A DNA stretch of 64,000 nucleotides from Stentor roeselii (taxonomy: Eukaryota > Ciliophora > Heterotrichea > Heterotrichida > Stentoridae), in NCBI GenBank assembly GCA_006503475.1, contig RSEH01000095.1:62001-126000 (forward strand), written 5' to 3'. A model generated the notes under the pieces. The model was not told the DNA's origin. It worked only from the letters and a program-made list of their open reading frames with translations, and did no database searches. Position 1 is the first letter of the stretch. Each line of letters starts with the position of its first letter. A program made the translations under genes and the position numbers. This document shows, piece after piece, positions 25,772 through 35,989 of this stretch.

Positions 25772-28132
25772 ATGGAACAAGAAATTTGGACTGCCCTTGA
25801 AACCCGCGTCCGAAAACTCATCAAGTCGCTTATGGAACCAGGAATGGTTAAAATGAAAGCAGCTGAAGAAAATTCGAAAAAAGTTCTGGAATACAAGGAA
25901 CTAGTCCGAAAAAAACTTAAAAGACTTAAAAGCAAAATCATTTCAATTGAAGAAAAAATGCCTAGCAATGAAAAACTCAACAAAACCTTCACAGACCTCA
26001 GTCTTCAATGCAACTTTTTAGAGATTCAAACGAAAAAAGACCAGCAGATCATTAAAAACTCTATCACGAATGTTACTGAAACTGTTGATCAGATCAATGA
26101 ACAGATGCCATCAATAGTCAATCAAGTCGCCTTTTTAAAAAAAGAAATCAATACTGCCCGTAAGGATTTCTTGAGAATTAGAAACACGCTGGAATCTTGC
26201 ATTCAGATAAATATTGAAGAATTCACCAACAAGTCTAGGGAAGGTCTGAAGAATTTTGAAGATATTAATGAAAAATGTGTAAGAGTGCAAAAAAATGTTG
26301 AACATCTTTCTGATTCTTTATGTGCTTTAGAGATTAAAGAAGCCTTGGAATGGAAAATATGTGCTCAGAGTCATGATGTTGTTAAAATGTCTCTTGAAAG
26401 TCAGAAAGAAAATGAAGAGAAAATGATGATGGAGATTCAGAATATGAAAATTGAGATGAAAAATTGGGAAAAAAATAGAAAAGAAGAGGATTTGAAGGAA
26501 AAGGAAGAGAAAAGGGTGGAAAATGAGGTTTTGAAAAATAATATGCTTCTTGATCAGGAGACACTTATGTTTAAGTTCTTTGATTTTGTACTCACCGGCA
26601 CTAAGCATAAGAAGAAAATCGCGGAGCTGAAACATCGGACTAAACAAAGCAGAGCTAGGAAAAACGGACAAAATAACCTAGAACAACCTGCAGGACACTT
26701 GATAAATGATGGAACCCTCAAAGAAGACTTAAAAAATGATGGAACCTTCAAAAAAAACTCAAAAAATGAAGAAAAATCTGCAAAACCTGAAATTTTATCT
26801 GAAAATGATTCAAACAACTCGATTCACACCTTTAAAAAATCCCAGTCCAGCTGTTTATTTCAAAACCTTCCCAAACCTCTCTCAAGACCTTTCCACAAAT
26901 CCTCCTTCTCTCTAGAAACCCATTCAAAAACCCGTTTAAAAACTCCAAAATCCCTTCGAAAAACCTCAAAAGCCCGTGTATCAAAAAATTTTTTTAAAAA
27001 ATCATCAAAAGTCTCCAAAAGTTTCCATTCGCTATCAAGAAGTCTTCGTTCCGTGTCAAAAAGTCTTCACTCAGTAAAATTTATCAGGTCTCGTAACTCT
27101 CAGAAAAGTTCAGAAACTTTAAATTTCACTCAGTCAAAACTCACAACGACTCCAAAAATAAAGACATCGAATCTAAGAGCAAGTCGAGGATCACGTTTTT
27201 CACGTCACAGGTTTCCAAGTATAAGACTTGAAACAGAGACAGTTGAGTTAACATCTTCAGAATCCGAAACTAATTCTTTAAACAACGGGCGCGACTTGTT
27301 TGAAGAGATTGAAATTCACTTCCAGTCACTGGAAAATCAGTTATTTTTACTGAAAAACGAGGTACAACAAGGTCTAAGTCCAAAAATTCAAGACCTTGAA
27401 TCACTTTTTCAGAGTTTCGTAAATGAAAACAAGGAAAAATACGAAAACTTGCATCAAGCGATTGACTCTGACCTGAAGCCGTGGGTGTTAAAATCAGTTT
27501 CTTCGAATATGGAAGAGGCGCTTTTGAGTATCAGGCAGGTGACGAGTTTAACCAGTAAGAAAATGGAAGAAAAATATGAAGAACTTGAGTTTAACTTACA
27601 GGAGTCGATTAAAGAACTTAATACAAGTATTTTAGTAAAAAGAAGAGAAGTCAGTGACTTGGCCTTGCAAGTTAAAAGACATGAGAAAAATATTATGAGT
27701 AACTCAAATGATATCGCCGATGTTGAAAATGATTTACTTGAACTCACCAGCTGTTATGATAAACTCAAGGATTCCATGATTTCAGTCAATGCTCTACTTA
27801 AACAAGATGAAATTGATAAAAAGTCTCTTTCGCTTCTTGCTGTTAAGTCTAATAAACACGTTAGTCGAAAAAAAAATTTGAATCCTGTGAGACTTGATAG
27901 AAATTGTATTTCTTGTGCTAATAATGCTCCTCAGGTCCTACCTGCGTTTAAGGTTGCTTGTCTTGCTTATAATTCTTCTCCTGTTCAGGTTAATGATCGA
28001 GTTGCTTCTCGGATTGAAATTTTAGATGATCAGTTCGAAATTTTACATTCAATGCCCAGGTCTTTAACACCTATTTGCAAGAAAAGGTCCTTGACGCCTG
28101 ACCTGCCGAGGGTGGTAGTGAATCAGAGATAG
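25772..28132 (+). CDS. Long coiled-coil protein
   Basis: A 786-residue protein starting MEQEIWTALETRV. Coiled coil covers about residues 15-275 and again 525-720. The middle (300-520) is basic, Ser/Lys-rich and probably disordered, with imperfect NDGT(L/F)K repeats at about 317-335 and many SRS/KSS patches. A short cysteine pair (CISCAN) lies near 705. I chose this ATG over one 31 codons upstream because the longer version overlaps the divergent gene. The layout resembles basal-body or cortical fibre proteins, with no named family. Confidence 0.75.
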   Translation: MEQEIWTALETRVRKLIKSLMEPGMVKMKAAEENSKKVLEYKELVRKKLKRLKSKIISIEEKMPSNEKLNKTFTDLSLQCNFLEIQTKKDQQIIKNSITNVTETVDQINEQMPSIVNQVAFLKKEINTARKDFLRIRNTLESCIQINIEEFTNKSREGLKNFEDINEKCVRVQKNVEHLSDSLCALEIKEALEWKICAQSHDVVKMSLESQKENEEKMMMEIQNMKIEMKNWEKNRKEEDLKEKEEKRVENEVLKNNMLLDQETLMFKFFDFVLTGTKHKKKIAELKHRTKQSRARKNGQNNLEQPAGHLINDGTLKEDLKNDGTFKKNSKNEEKSAKPEILSENDSNNSIHTFKKSQSSCLFQNLPKPLSRPFHKSSFSLETHSKTRLKTPKSLRKTSKARVSKNFFKKSSKVSKSFHSLSRSLRSVSKSLHSVKFIRSRNSQKSSETLNFTQSKLTTTPKIKTSNLRASRGSRFSRHRFPSIRLETETVELTSSESETNSLNNGRDLFEEIEIHFQSLENQLFLLKNEVQQGLSPKIQDLESLFQSFVNENKEKYENLHQAIDSDLKPWVLKSVSSNMEEALLSIRQVTSLTSKKMEEKYEELEFNLQESIKELNTSILVKRREVSDLALQVKRHEKNIMSNSNDIADVENDLLELTSCYDKLKDSMISVNALLKQDEIDKKSLSLLAVKSNKHVSRKKNLNPVRLDRNCISCANNAPQVLPAFKVACLAYNSSPVQVNDRVASRIEILDDQFEILHSMPRSLTPICKKRSLTPDLPRVVVNQR

Positions 28133-28323
28133 TGAGTTTATTGATTGAAATTAGAGTATGCATTACCTAAGTTGTTTTCACAGATTTATTAACAATGGTT
28201 TATAAATTCTCTATTAACTCTTTAATAATCAGTTAACTACTTGTTATCAACTTGATATGAATTCAAAAATTTTTAACATAACTCTTTTAAGACTCTAAAT
28301 TCCGATTCTAATTATTTATTAGT

Positions 28324-29493
28324 TCATACCAACAACTTTGCTCTTAAAAACTCCTGCTGTTTCTTCTTCAAATCATACAACTCTTCACTTTTCGAATCTA
28401 TCTCATCAGCGATTTTCGACATGTCTCTCCTGACAGTCGCTAAGTCACTAGTTTCCTTGAAACTAAGATTGAGTAAAGTTTTATATCTCTGGTTAAGTTT
28501 ATCCAAATTTTTTTCACTGTCTTCAATCATTCTTCTGACCTCGTCTTCACTTTCACGAGGTTTAAATTCAGTCAAACTTTTATCTTTTGTTAAACTTTTT
28601 TGAGGACTTTTGGATCTGATGCTTGATCTTGAGTTACTTTTAACAGGAGCTCTTTTTGAAGACTCATTCAATTTATTTTTTCCTAAATCTTTTGACTCTT
28701 CATTCTTTTTTCCTATTTTGCTGAGTTGTGAAAGTTCTTTTCTTAGATGCTCGATTTGTTTGTTTTGATTTGAATTCATTTCTCGTAAACTTTTATTTTT
28801 TATTTCTAGTTCTTTTACCTTGGTTAGTAACTCTGCGTTTGTTTTAGAAAGCTCGCTTTCTAAAGCTTCTAGGTTTTTTTGTAAGGAAGTTCTTTGGCTT
28901 TCGTGGTTTTCTCTTAGGAAGTTTACTTCTGACTGCAAACTTGCGCTGATTCGCTTTTCTTGCTTGAGTTCTTCAGTGATTAGGTTTTTTTCTCGTTCTA
29001 GACGGTCAACAATCGTACCCGAAGACTTACTTTCAGATGACTTCTCACTGAGCGCCTTTTGAAGAAGCTCGATTTGAAGATTAAGACTTTCCACATCAAC
29101 TTTAAACTGTTCCATAAGTCTATAGGAGTCTTTTTCAGCGTATTTGACTTGAGTTTCCTTGATTTTAACCTGTTCTTCAAGAGTGCAGATCCTGAGTTGA
29201 AGTTTTTCGATTTGCTCTTCTTGGTCATGGACCTTTGAAGAGTACAAAGATTCTTTTTCTTTGTTCAACTGAACCTCTTCCATCAGTCTAGTCTGCCATT
29301 TCTCTCTGTCATTGTTGCTTCGAGACTCTAAAACAATCAATTTGTCTTTCAGGTCAATATTTTCACTTTCTAGGTCTTTTAACTTTTCTTGAAGTGCTCG
29401 CATTGCACCTGCACAGGCTTTGGAGTCTTTTGGGGTAAAGTTATAGGTACCTACTGAAGGAGATCTTAGGTTTTCCAGGTCCTCGAAGTTCAT
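28324..29493 (-). CDS. Coiled-coil protein, possible Cep57-type centrosomal protein
   Basis: A 389-residue protein. The N-terminal part has DSKACAGAMRALQEKLKDLE, resembling the start of the Cep57 centrosome-localisation coiled coil (ALKxLQEKIRxLE). Coiled coil continues to about residue 260. A basic Ser/Lys linker follows (265-310), then a C-terminal coil with VRRDMSKIADEIDSKSEELY, which parallels the Cep57 microtubule-binding segment (xxRDLERELxxLVxxMExKxxQI). If so, it acts at basal bodies. The assignment rests on pattern memory; a generic coiled-coil protein is the alternative. Confidence 0.5.
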   Translation of the reverse strand: MNFEDLENLRSPSVGTYNFTPKDSKACAGAMRALQEKLKDLESENIDLKDKLIVLESRSNNDREKWQTRLMEEVQLNKEKESLYSSKVHDQEEQIEKLQLRICTLEEQVKIKETQVKYAEKDSYRLMEQFKVDVESLNLQIELLQKALSEKSSESKSSGTIVDRLEREKNLITEELKQEKRISASLQSEVNFLRENHESQRTSLQKNLEALESELSKTNAELLTKVKELEIKNKSLREMNSNQNKQIEHLRKELSQLSKIGKKNEESKDLGKNKLNESSKRAPVKSNSRSSIRSKSPQKSLTKDKSLTEFKPRESEDEVRRMIEDSEKNLDKLNQRYKTLLNLSFKETSDLATVRRDMSKIADEIDSKSEELYDLKKKQQEFLRAKLLV

Positions 29494-30032
29494 TTTGATA
29501 TATATTGCTTAGATTAAAGTTGCTTTCGGATTTGATTTCGCAAGATTGTGAAATTAAAATGAATAATAGATTAATCGATTTGATTATATTAATATATTTG
29601 AAATGCATTTTTATATAGTTCCTTGGCGATGAATAATAATATTGCAGATCTTATTCTGATTAATTGAAGGGTACTTTAATTTAACATAATTATCAAACTT
29701 CAATAGGCTACTAATTTTTTTTATCAATTTTATTTGGATTGTTTGAAGATATTTAATAAGCGATTTCATAGGATATCAACATTTAATATCTATTTCATAA
29801 TAATTTAATAGTCGTATTATCGCGAAGCCAAAATTAATTCATTAAATAATCATCTAAAATTTTATGAATCTTATGATAAATATTCTGAATTCAATACTTT
29901 AGAATTTAATTTATGAAAAATGAATTAAAAGCAAACCTTTGTTTTTCATCATCTATTCAATAATTCTCTATATTTTCCATTGGATTTATGGAAATATCCG
30001 AATTATAAAAAGCAGCCATAAATTCAAATATA
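29494..30032. other. AT-rich divergent intergenic region
   Basis: No gene or RNA seen. It lies between the starts of the Cep57-like (minus) and PP2C-like (plus) genes and must hold both promoters. No clear motif beyond AT-richness. Confidence 0.5.
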
Positions 30033-31301
30033 ATGAAAATCAAAACTCGCAGATCACACAAAAATGACAAGAAACTCTTAAAAGATGTAGAAAAACAGGA
30101 TCCCAAAGCTTTTAGCGAACTTTGCAACCTGCTATTAAAGGAAGGAGTTGTGAATGTTTTACAATCAGTAAAATCCAACAAAATTTATTCGAATACTCCA
30201 GATCTAGGGGATAAGATAATCTTAGATAATGGAGGAGGTGAGAGCCTCTTATCTTCCCCTAAAAAGCCCTCAAGTCTGCCAAGGTTAAAAACCCTTCGAG
30301 AAAAATTAGACTCTCCAAAAGACTACCCATCTCCAAACAGCAAGTCCTTAACCTCCGCAGTTCATTCACGAGCCTCACCATTACCTCCTCTATCCTCCCA
30401 ACTCACTCCTCTTCCATCTTTTCAAAACTCAGTCCAAAAAGCAGCATTTAAATCAAGAGTTGGCCAAATAAAAGGAAAGCCAAAAGTGCGTAACCAAGAC
30501 TCAATCATAATCAAGCCATTTTTGCAAAATACCCGCGGCCAGTACCTTTTCGCGATTTGCGACGGGCACGGTCCAGAAGGTCATCTGATATCAGAATACC
30601 TTAAAGAGGCTTATCCCATCAATCTTGAAATGCTTTTGCCGACTTGTCAGTCCCGGCCTGATCGAATTGCAAAAGCTTTGAAGAAAGCGAATAAAAACAC
30701 GTCATCGGACTTGGTGAATAGTAAAATTGACTGTTTGTTCTCAGGATGTACAATGGTTTCTGTTGTTGTCGCTGGGAATGTTTTGGTTTGTTCTAATGTT
30801 GGAGACTGTAAAGCTGTTGTTGCAACATTTAATGGAAAATGGGATGCTTTTTGTTTGACTCAGGTTCATACTTTGGATAATGAAATGGAAAGACAGAGAA
30901 TGATTGCGAAAAATGCAAGGGTTGAAGAGGAAGTTGACTCTAGGTTTATTGAAAAGGTTAGAGTCTTTAGGGCGTATATGGGAAGTCAGAATACTCCTGG
31001 ATTGGAAATCACTAGGTCTATTGGTGATAAGTATGGGAAGTATATTGGGGTTATTAGCAAACCATATACAATGACCTTACAACTGCTACCTATTCACAAG
31101 TTTCTCATTCTTGGAAGTTCAGGATTCTGGAAAGTGTTTACTGACTTAGATGCAATAACAATGGTAGCCTTCAGTTGGCAAAACGGAAATATTGAATCAA
31201 GTAAAGAAGACTTAATGACTGAAGCCAATCGAAGGTGGAAACTGATTAGTCATGATAAAGAAGACCTTTCAATAATAGTTGTTTATTTAGAAGTTTCTTA
31301 A
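30033..31301 (+). CDS. PP2C-family (PPM) phosphatase-like protein with an altered metal site
   Basis: A 422-residue protein with a PPM domain from about residue 140 to the end. Motifs: VRNQDS (Asp156), FAICDGHGPEGH (Asp177), GCTMVSVVV, CSNVGDCKAVV, LEITRSIGDKYGK and a final DLSIIVVYL (Asp411). The key SDG motif, whose Asp binds catalytic metal (Asp239 in human PP2C alpha), is GSSGFW here, with Ser363 in place of Asp. Activity may be reduced or lost, so this could be a pseudophosphatase. The N-terminal 135 residues are Ser/Pro-rich and likely regulatory. It opens a tight plus-strand run of five genes. Confidence 0.88.
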   Translation: MKIKTRRSHKNDKKLLKDVEKQDPKAFSELCNLLLKEGVVNVLQSVKSNKIYSNTPDLGDKIILDNGGGESLLSSPKKPSSLPRLKTLREKLDSPKDYPSPNSKSLTSAVHSRASPLPPLSSQLTPLPSFQNSVQKAAFKSRVGQIKGKPKVRNQDSIIIKPFLQNTRGQYLFAICDGHGPEGHLISEYLKEAYPINLEMLLPTCQSRPDRIAKALKKANKNTSSDLVNSKIDCLFSGCTMVSVVVAGNVLVCSNVGDCKAVVATFNGKWDAFCLTQVHTLDNEMERQRMIAKNARVEEEVDSRFIEKVRVFRAYMGSQNTPGLEITRSIGDKYGKYIGVISKPYTMTLQLLPIHKFLILGSSGFWKVFTDLDAITMVAFSWQNGNIESSKEDLMTEANRRWKLISHDKEDLSIIVVYLEVS

Positions 31302-31362
31302 TAGTAAGTCGTAGTTGAGTTCTCTTCAACATTCTGACTCAAATGAGTAGAAAATATTGTTA

Positions 31363-33189
31363 ATGGAATATTGTTACCTAGAAAAGTGCAGAAATCGCGC
31401 AGACTTCATTTGCAGTTGCCGTTCGAACCTGCTAATTTGCAAGCAACATATTCTAACCCATCAAGACATGGGCTTGCACAGTCTTCAGCTACTCTACACA
31501 AAACTAGACAAACCAATCGAAGACAAAGCGATTTTCATTCTCACGTCAACAGTGAAAAGTCTGAACGAAGCAATAAACATCGCAAAGTTACGGTCAGAAG
31601 AGTTAATCGAAAGAATTAACCTGTCATTAGCGGACACACTAACCTCACTCTACACCCAAAAAGAATACTACGAAGAAATGCTGAAAAAATGCAAAAACTC
31701 GAAAGGAATCTCTAAAGTCGACTACAAAAACCTTTGGAGAATGCTGAATGTTTTAGGCTCAAGAGACTTGTGGAAAATCACCGACTATTCAGGAGACGTT
31801 CTTGTGAACCCGGTGCTTATTTCACTTAGAGAAAATCTTTCAATCACCTCTCGACAACTCAATGAAAAACTTGAAATCGACCTGATCCAAAAGTCTTCAT
31901 CAAATTTTGTCTTTAGAGAAATGATTGAGTTCATTTCTCAGCTTAAAAGCACTAATTTTGAATTATCCATCAAAAACGCTTCAAAAATATGTAATAAGCT
32001 GAAAAGTCCTGAATACTTGAAATTACCTTTGGCTGATTTTAAAGTTTTTGAACCGAAATTTGATAAGTTTTCAGGACTTGGGATTATGTTTAATTATAAA
32101 GAAGAAGTTGTGCCTGATCTGAGCTTGAGTCCTGTTGTGACTGGATTTTTGCATCAGGAGTTCACCAGGCAAGTGATTAAGACTGCGAGAAACTTAAACT
32201 CGTTGAGACATTATTTACCGGAGATTTTAGGAGATTTCAAGATGATTGATTTAGTTGACTTTATGAATGGGGTTTATGCTACTTTTTCTTTGACTAATCA
32301 GGAATTGATTAGGGTTTTGATGGAAAAGTATGAGTTTTTAGAATATTGCAACCTGATCAAACAGTTTTTCTTGTTTGGACAAGGCGATTTTTATTATTTG
32401 ATCTTTGAGGAACTTTTTGTTAATGATCGGATTATTGACCTGGATAGTCTTATGGAAGAGTGCTATTGGAAATCTAATGCTAAAAAGATTCCTGAAAAGT
32501 TGTTTAAGACCCTCGCTTTAAAACAAGACGATCATTTCGTAGCTCTAGAATGCGAAGGCTACAAGCTCGACTTCGAATTAAAATACCCTCTTTCCCTCTT
32601 CATCTCAAAAGAAACCCTATCTTCCTTAAACCGAGTTTTCAGTTTCATCTGGCAAATCCGTCGTGTAGACTTTCTGCTGAAACAAATCTCATACAAACGT
32701 AAAATATTGAGTTTCCGTCTTCCATCAGATCTAAAAGCTCTTCTTCACCAAATGAACCTTCTTCGTTTCCGTTTGACAAGTTTCATAAACGCAAGTTTAT
32801 TTTTCTTCATGGAAGAAGTGATTGAAGTAGCCTGGAAGCGTTTTCTGTCCCTTGTGACGTCCTCAGAGGACTTAGAAGACCTGGACATGTCAATAAAAGA
32901 CCTGATAAAATACATCCAACTCTACAACTTCATCGGGACCAAAGAACTATTCCTCAGATTTTTCAACCTTTTGAGACTCACCATAAAATTCGTGGACCTT
33001 CAGCAAGAAGTAGAAAAATCCTTAGTAATCGACGAGGAGTCAAGCGAAGACGACTACAGCGACAGTCACCTGACATTAAAAGAAATAAGCCAGAGCTTCA
33101 ACAGTGAATTAGAAGAGTTTAAGTCACTGCTTCACTATTCCCAAAACAAGCTCTTTTACCATTTCCAGCTAAAACTCAATGAACTATAG
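31363..33189 (+). CDS. Gamma-tubulin complex component-like protein with N-terminal B-box-type zinc finger
   Basis: A 608-residue protein. Residues 4-33 hold C-x4-C-x7-C-x1-C-x6-C-x2-H-x3-H, a B-box-like zinc site. The rest resembles GCP/Spc97/Spc98 proteins: FLHQEFTRQVIKTARNLNSL (GRIP1-like, about 260-280), IKQFFLFGQGDFYYLIFEEL (about 342-361) and YPLSLFISKETLSSLNRVF (about 410-428), followed by a helical GRIP2-like end. The size is closest to GCP4. GCPs nucleate microtubules at centrosomes and basal bodies. I know of no B-box in animal GCPs, so the domain pairing is unusual. The start is the ATG, two codons into the open frame. Confidence 0.75.
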   Translation: MEYCYLEKCRNRADFICSCRSNLLICKQHILTHQDMGLHSLQLLYTKLDKPIEDKAIFILTSTVKSLNEAINIAKLRSEELIERINLSLADTLTSLYTQKEYYEEMLKKCKNSKGISKVDYKNLWRMLNVLGSRDLWKITDYSGDVLVNPVLISLRENLSITSRQLNEKLEIDLIQKSSSNFVFREMIEFISQLKSTNFELSIKNASKICNKLKSPEYLKLPLADFKVFEPKFDKFSGLGIMFNYKEEVVPDLSLSPVVTGFLHQEFTRQVIKTARNLNSLRHYLPEILGDFKMIDLVDFMNGVYATFSLTNQELIRVLMEKYEFLEYCNLIKQFFLFGQGDFYYLIFEELFVNDRIIDLDSLMEECYWKSNAKKIPEKLFKTLALKQDDHFVALECEGYKLDFELKYPLSLFISKETLSSLNRVFSFIWQIRRVDFLLKQISYKRKILSFRLPSDLKALLHQMNLLRFRLTSFINASLFFFMEEVIEVAWKRFLSLVTSSEDLEDLDMSIKDLIKYIQLYNFIGTKELFLRFFNLLRLTIKFVDLQQEVEKSLVIDEESSEDDYSDSHLTLKEISQSFNSELEEFKSLLHYSQNKLFYHFQLKLNEL

Positions 33190-33204
33190 CTATTTAATAA
33201 ACTG

Positions 33205-34716
33205 ATGGAAAAATCAGGCAGGTCTTTCCAAGTCTCTAAAATTAACACCCACCGAAGAGGCTTTTCAGACTCTTCTACTTTTAACTACAACTCGCTAACA
33301 CCCAGCACGTCGAGTAAAAACCTAAACTTTGACCGACTTCACACTGAAAACTCAGTCTCTTCCAGTAAATGTGCAAGTCCAGTTTCGACTCATCGAGCGA
33401 AAGACCCAGGAAACAAGGCGATTAGTTTAGTTATCATTGAAAAGTACTTTTCTGACATCTGCTCTAATATTGCGAATAAAAACTTCATCGAGAAAAACCT
33501 TTTAAGTAAAGCAACAACGATGCAAGATGTCTTAAAAGACTGTTTGACGGCAGTTCCTGATATTTCTCTTCAGTTTTATGTTTTGATGGCTTCGGCCTTG
33601 AAGGAAATTCAAGAAATTTACAATTCTCAAGACACGGCCTTGTACGGACCTCTTGCGAAGAAACTAGTTCAAATCGCTGGAATGTTGGAGGACAACAAGT
33701 TCACCTCGGATGTCGACCGAGTCGCGACCTTGCCGAGTGAAGACATCGAGGTGCAGGGACTGAGAAACATTGCCTCAGAGTTGAATTTAAGAGTAACTCG
33801 TGTTACTGCCAGGATTTTAAATATTTGGAAGAAAATCTTAAGTCCTCAAAGAGAAGCTGCTGTTATTTCTTGTGCTTTTTTACTGCTTTATTGTGAAATT
33901 GACCTTAGTTTGAGAATTTTACCCACTGCAAGGATACCTGCGGATAAAGCTGTCAGTTCGATGAAGATTTATTTGAATAATCCGGGGTATGTCGTGACGA
34001 TTATCAGGAAAACAAAGGATTATATTGATAATGAGCAGATTTCTGTGGAGACTGTCAGGAGGATTCATGACCTTCTGCAAAAGGTTACTGTTGAACAGGT
34101 GAAAAATATGGACAAGACACTCACAGGCTTCGCTATTTATGAACTTGTTTATTTCGCTGTGAAGTATTACTATGAATACGCCAAAGAACACTATAAAATC
34201 GATATTTTTGAAGAACCTGAAGAAAATCGCTTTAGTTTAAGAAATTCAATTGAAAAATCACCACTTTTAGAAGAAGTCAAAGTTCAAAATGAACAAGAAA
34301 ATGCACCCAGGGTAAAAAGTAATAAAATTATTGCTAAAAGTCCTGAAAAAAACAGCGAAAAATCATTAAAAAACTCTGATTTCCACAACTCACCAGTAAA
34401 ACCCGGTGAAAGATCGACAAAACCTTCAGAAACCACTCCAAAATCCTCTTCAATAGCAAGATCTCCTGAAAAATCTTCAAAATCTCCAGAAAAACCTTCA
34501 AATCTCTACAAATTTCCTGAGAAGTCTTCAAGAATCATAGAAAAAGCGCCAAGGGTATCAGAACGTCCAGGCCCCACTCATCAAAAGAGTCGAAGTGCTT
34601 TATACTCGCCTTCAAATCCGAAAGACTCTTCAACTCGACTTACCCGGAACCCTTCAGTCTCATCATCGAAAAATCTGCTGCCGGACCGAAAATCTTTGAA
34701 TGTTTTTAGAAAATAA
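33205..34716 (+). CDS. Uncharacterised protein with helical core and SPEK-rich tail
   Basis: A 503-residue protein. Residues 1-70 are Ser/Thr-rich, and 70-340 form an all-helical folded core (LVIIEKYFSDICSNIANKNF; AAVISCAFLLLYCEIDLSLR). Residues 345-503 are disordered, with repeated SPEK-type motifs and many Ser-Pro sites, likely phosphorylated by proline-directed kinases. Spacers are 15 bp to the GCP-like gene and 12 bp to the next. No family recognised. Confidence 0.7.
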   Translation: MEKSGRSFQVSKINTHRRGFSDSSTFNYNSLTPSTSSKNLNFDRLHTENSVSSSKCASPVSTHRAKDPGNKAISLVIIEKYFSDICSNIANKNFIEKNLLSKATTMQDVLKDCLTAVPDISLQFYVLMASALKEIQEIYNSQDTALYGPLAKKLVQIAGMLEDNKFTSDVDRVATLPSEDIEVQGLRNIASELNLRVTRVTARILNIWKKILSPQREAAVISCAFLLLYCEIDLSLRILPTARIPADKAVSSMKIYLNNPGYVVTIIRKTKDYIDNEQISVETVRRIHDLLQKVTVEQVKNMDKTLTGFAIYELVYFAVKYYYEYAKEHYKIDIFEEPEENRFSLRNSIEKSPLLEEVKVQNEQENAPRVKSNKIIAKSPEKNSEKSLKNSDFHNSPVKPGERSTKPSETTPKSSSIARSPEKSSKSPEKPSNLYKFPEKSSRIIEKAPRVSERPGPTHQKSRSALYSPSNPKDSSTRLTRNPSVSSSKNLLPDRKSLNVFRK

Positions 34717-34728
34717 TAAGTAAACCTA

Positions 34729-35973
34729 ATGGACAAGGACTTAAATCAAATTAAAAAAATTCTTTCCATGCCTATCGCGCTTAGGAGTAACAAAATGATT
34801 CAGGTGTTGATGGACTTGACTCGAGAAATCACTTTTTTTAAAAATTTGATTGGACAACTTGGGGAAAAACTTCATTATAGGATATGTGAGTTTCTTAATA
34901 TCGAGTTTAGGGAAGCGGAATCTGTGAGGGTTAGATAGGTCTTGTTTTATGAAGGGGATATAGGAGAAAATTTTTATATCTTGCTTGACGGTAAAGTTCG
35001 CCTTTTAATATCTCAGAGAGGTTCAGAAGAAAGCACTTTTTCAGAAATCGCACAGTTAAGTTCAGGCCAAAGTTTCGGTGAATTATCCCTTCTCAAGAAC
35101 CAGCCTCGAACAGCGACAGTAATTTGCATGCAAAGCTGCTATTTCATGACTCTAAGCAAAGAAAACTACATCCGTTTACTCGGCAAGTCAATGTCAAAAA
35201 TGCTTGAAGACAAAATCGAATTTCTTCATTCCCTGAAGCTCCTAAACCGATGGTCAAAGCGATCAATAGAAAAGCTTTCCTTCGTTTTCCATCCCCGAAG
35301 CTTCAAACAAGGTGAAATAATTTACTCAAAAGACGACCCATCCATCGGGGCCTTTGTCATCATCACAGGAGAAGTCGAGTTAACCATTTGGAACAAGTCA
35401 GAAAAAAACCTTCCAAAAGAGCTGAAAGTTGCTCTTATATGTGAAAAAGACTTCTTCGGCGATGACGAGGTGTTAAAAGACACAAAGCGTAAATTTAACG
35501 CTAAGTGTGTGAGCAAAGTCCTCACCACTTATTTCATTTCCAAAGAAGACTTTCTGGAAAAAATCGATAAAGACTCACTGTCAAGTCTTGTAAAATCAAA
35601 CAAGTTAAGAAACTCTTTAAGAGAAAGTCGCCTGGACTCAGTTCGAAACAACAGAAACTTCGGTATTAAAGAACTAGTAAAAAAAGAACGAAATACTTAC
35701 GGCCTTAGCTTTGAAAACTTAAAGTTTAAAAAAAGAATCATTAAAGGCCAACCCCATCGTAACTTGTGTTTATCTCAAAGCGTGATGAAGAAGATTCGAA
35801 AGAGAAGTCTAGTAAATGTCTGCAGTCCAACAGCGTCAATTTTAATCACTTCTCCAATCCCTCCAAAGGCAAAGTCCCCAAGCGTTTTTTATAACACTAA
35901 CGGCTTCCAACCTCGAGGCTTGCCTTTAGGAATTTTCCATAAAATTGCGGGTAGGATAAGGATGAAGTTGTAA
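34729..35973 (+). CDS. Cyclic nucleotide-binding protein with two CNB domains, one intron
   Basis: A 409-residue protein after removal of a 15-nt intron that carries the in-frame TAG; exons are 34729-34923 and 34939-35973. CNB domain 1 (about 40-160) reads LFYEGDIGENFYILLDGKVR, then FGELSLLKNQPRTATV, a nearly perfect phosphate-binding cassette (GELSLL...PRTATV), so it probably binds cAMP or cGMP. CNB domain 2 (about 175-290) keeps the roll (QGEIIYSKDD...GAFVIITGEVEL) but the cassette is degenerate (FFGDDEVLKDTKRKF). There is no kinase or channel domain; the tail is basic. It could be a PKA-R-like adaptor. Confidence 0.88.
34924..34938 (+). other. 15-nt spliceosomal intron
   Basis: GTGAGGGTTAGATAG, phase 0, A at position 10. 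It contains the in-frame TAG, and splicing joins ...REAES to VLFYEGD to complete the first CNB domain. Confidence 0.9.
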
Positions 35974-35989
35974 GATAATTTCAATAAAC

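Noticed and set aside
25679-25992. Longer starts for the two head-to-head genes, making them overlap by about 300 bp
   Set aside because: The longer minus-strand version has an unlikely Leu/Ser/Phe-rich lead, and both shorter starts have better context and features.
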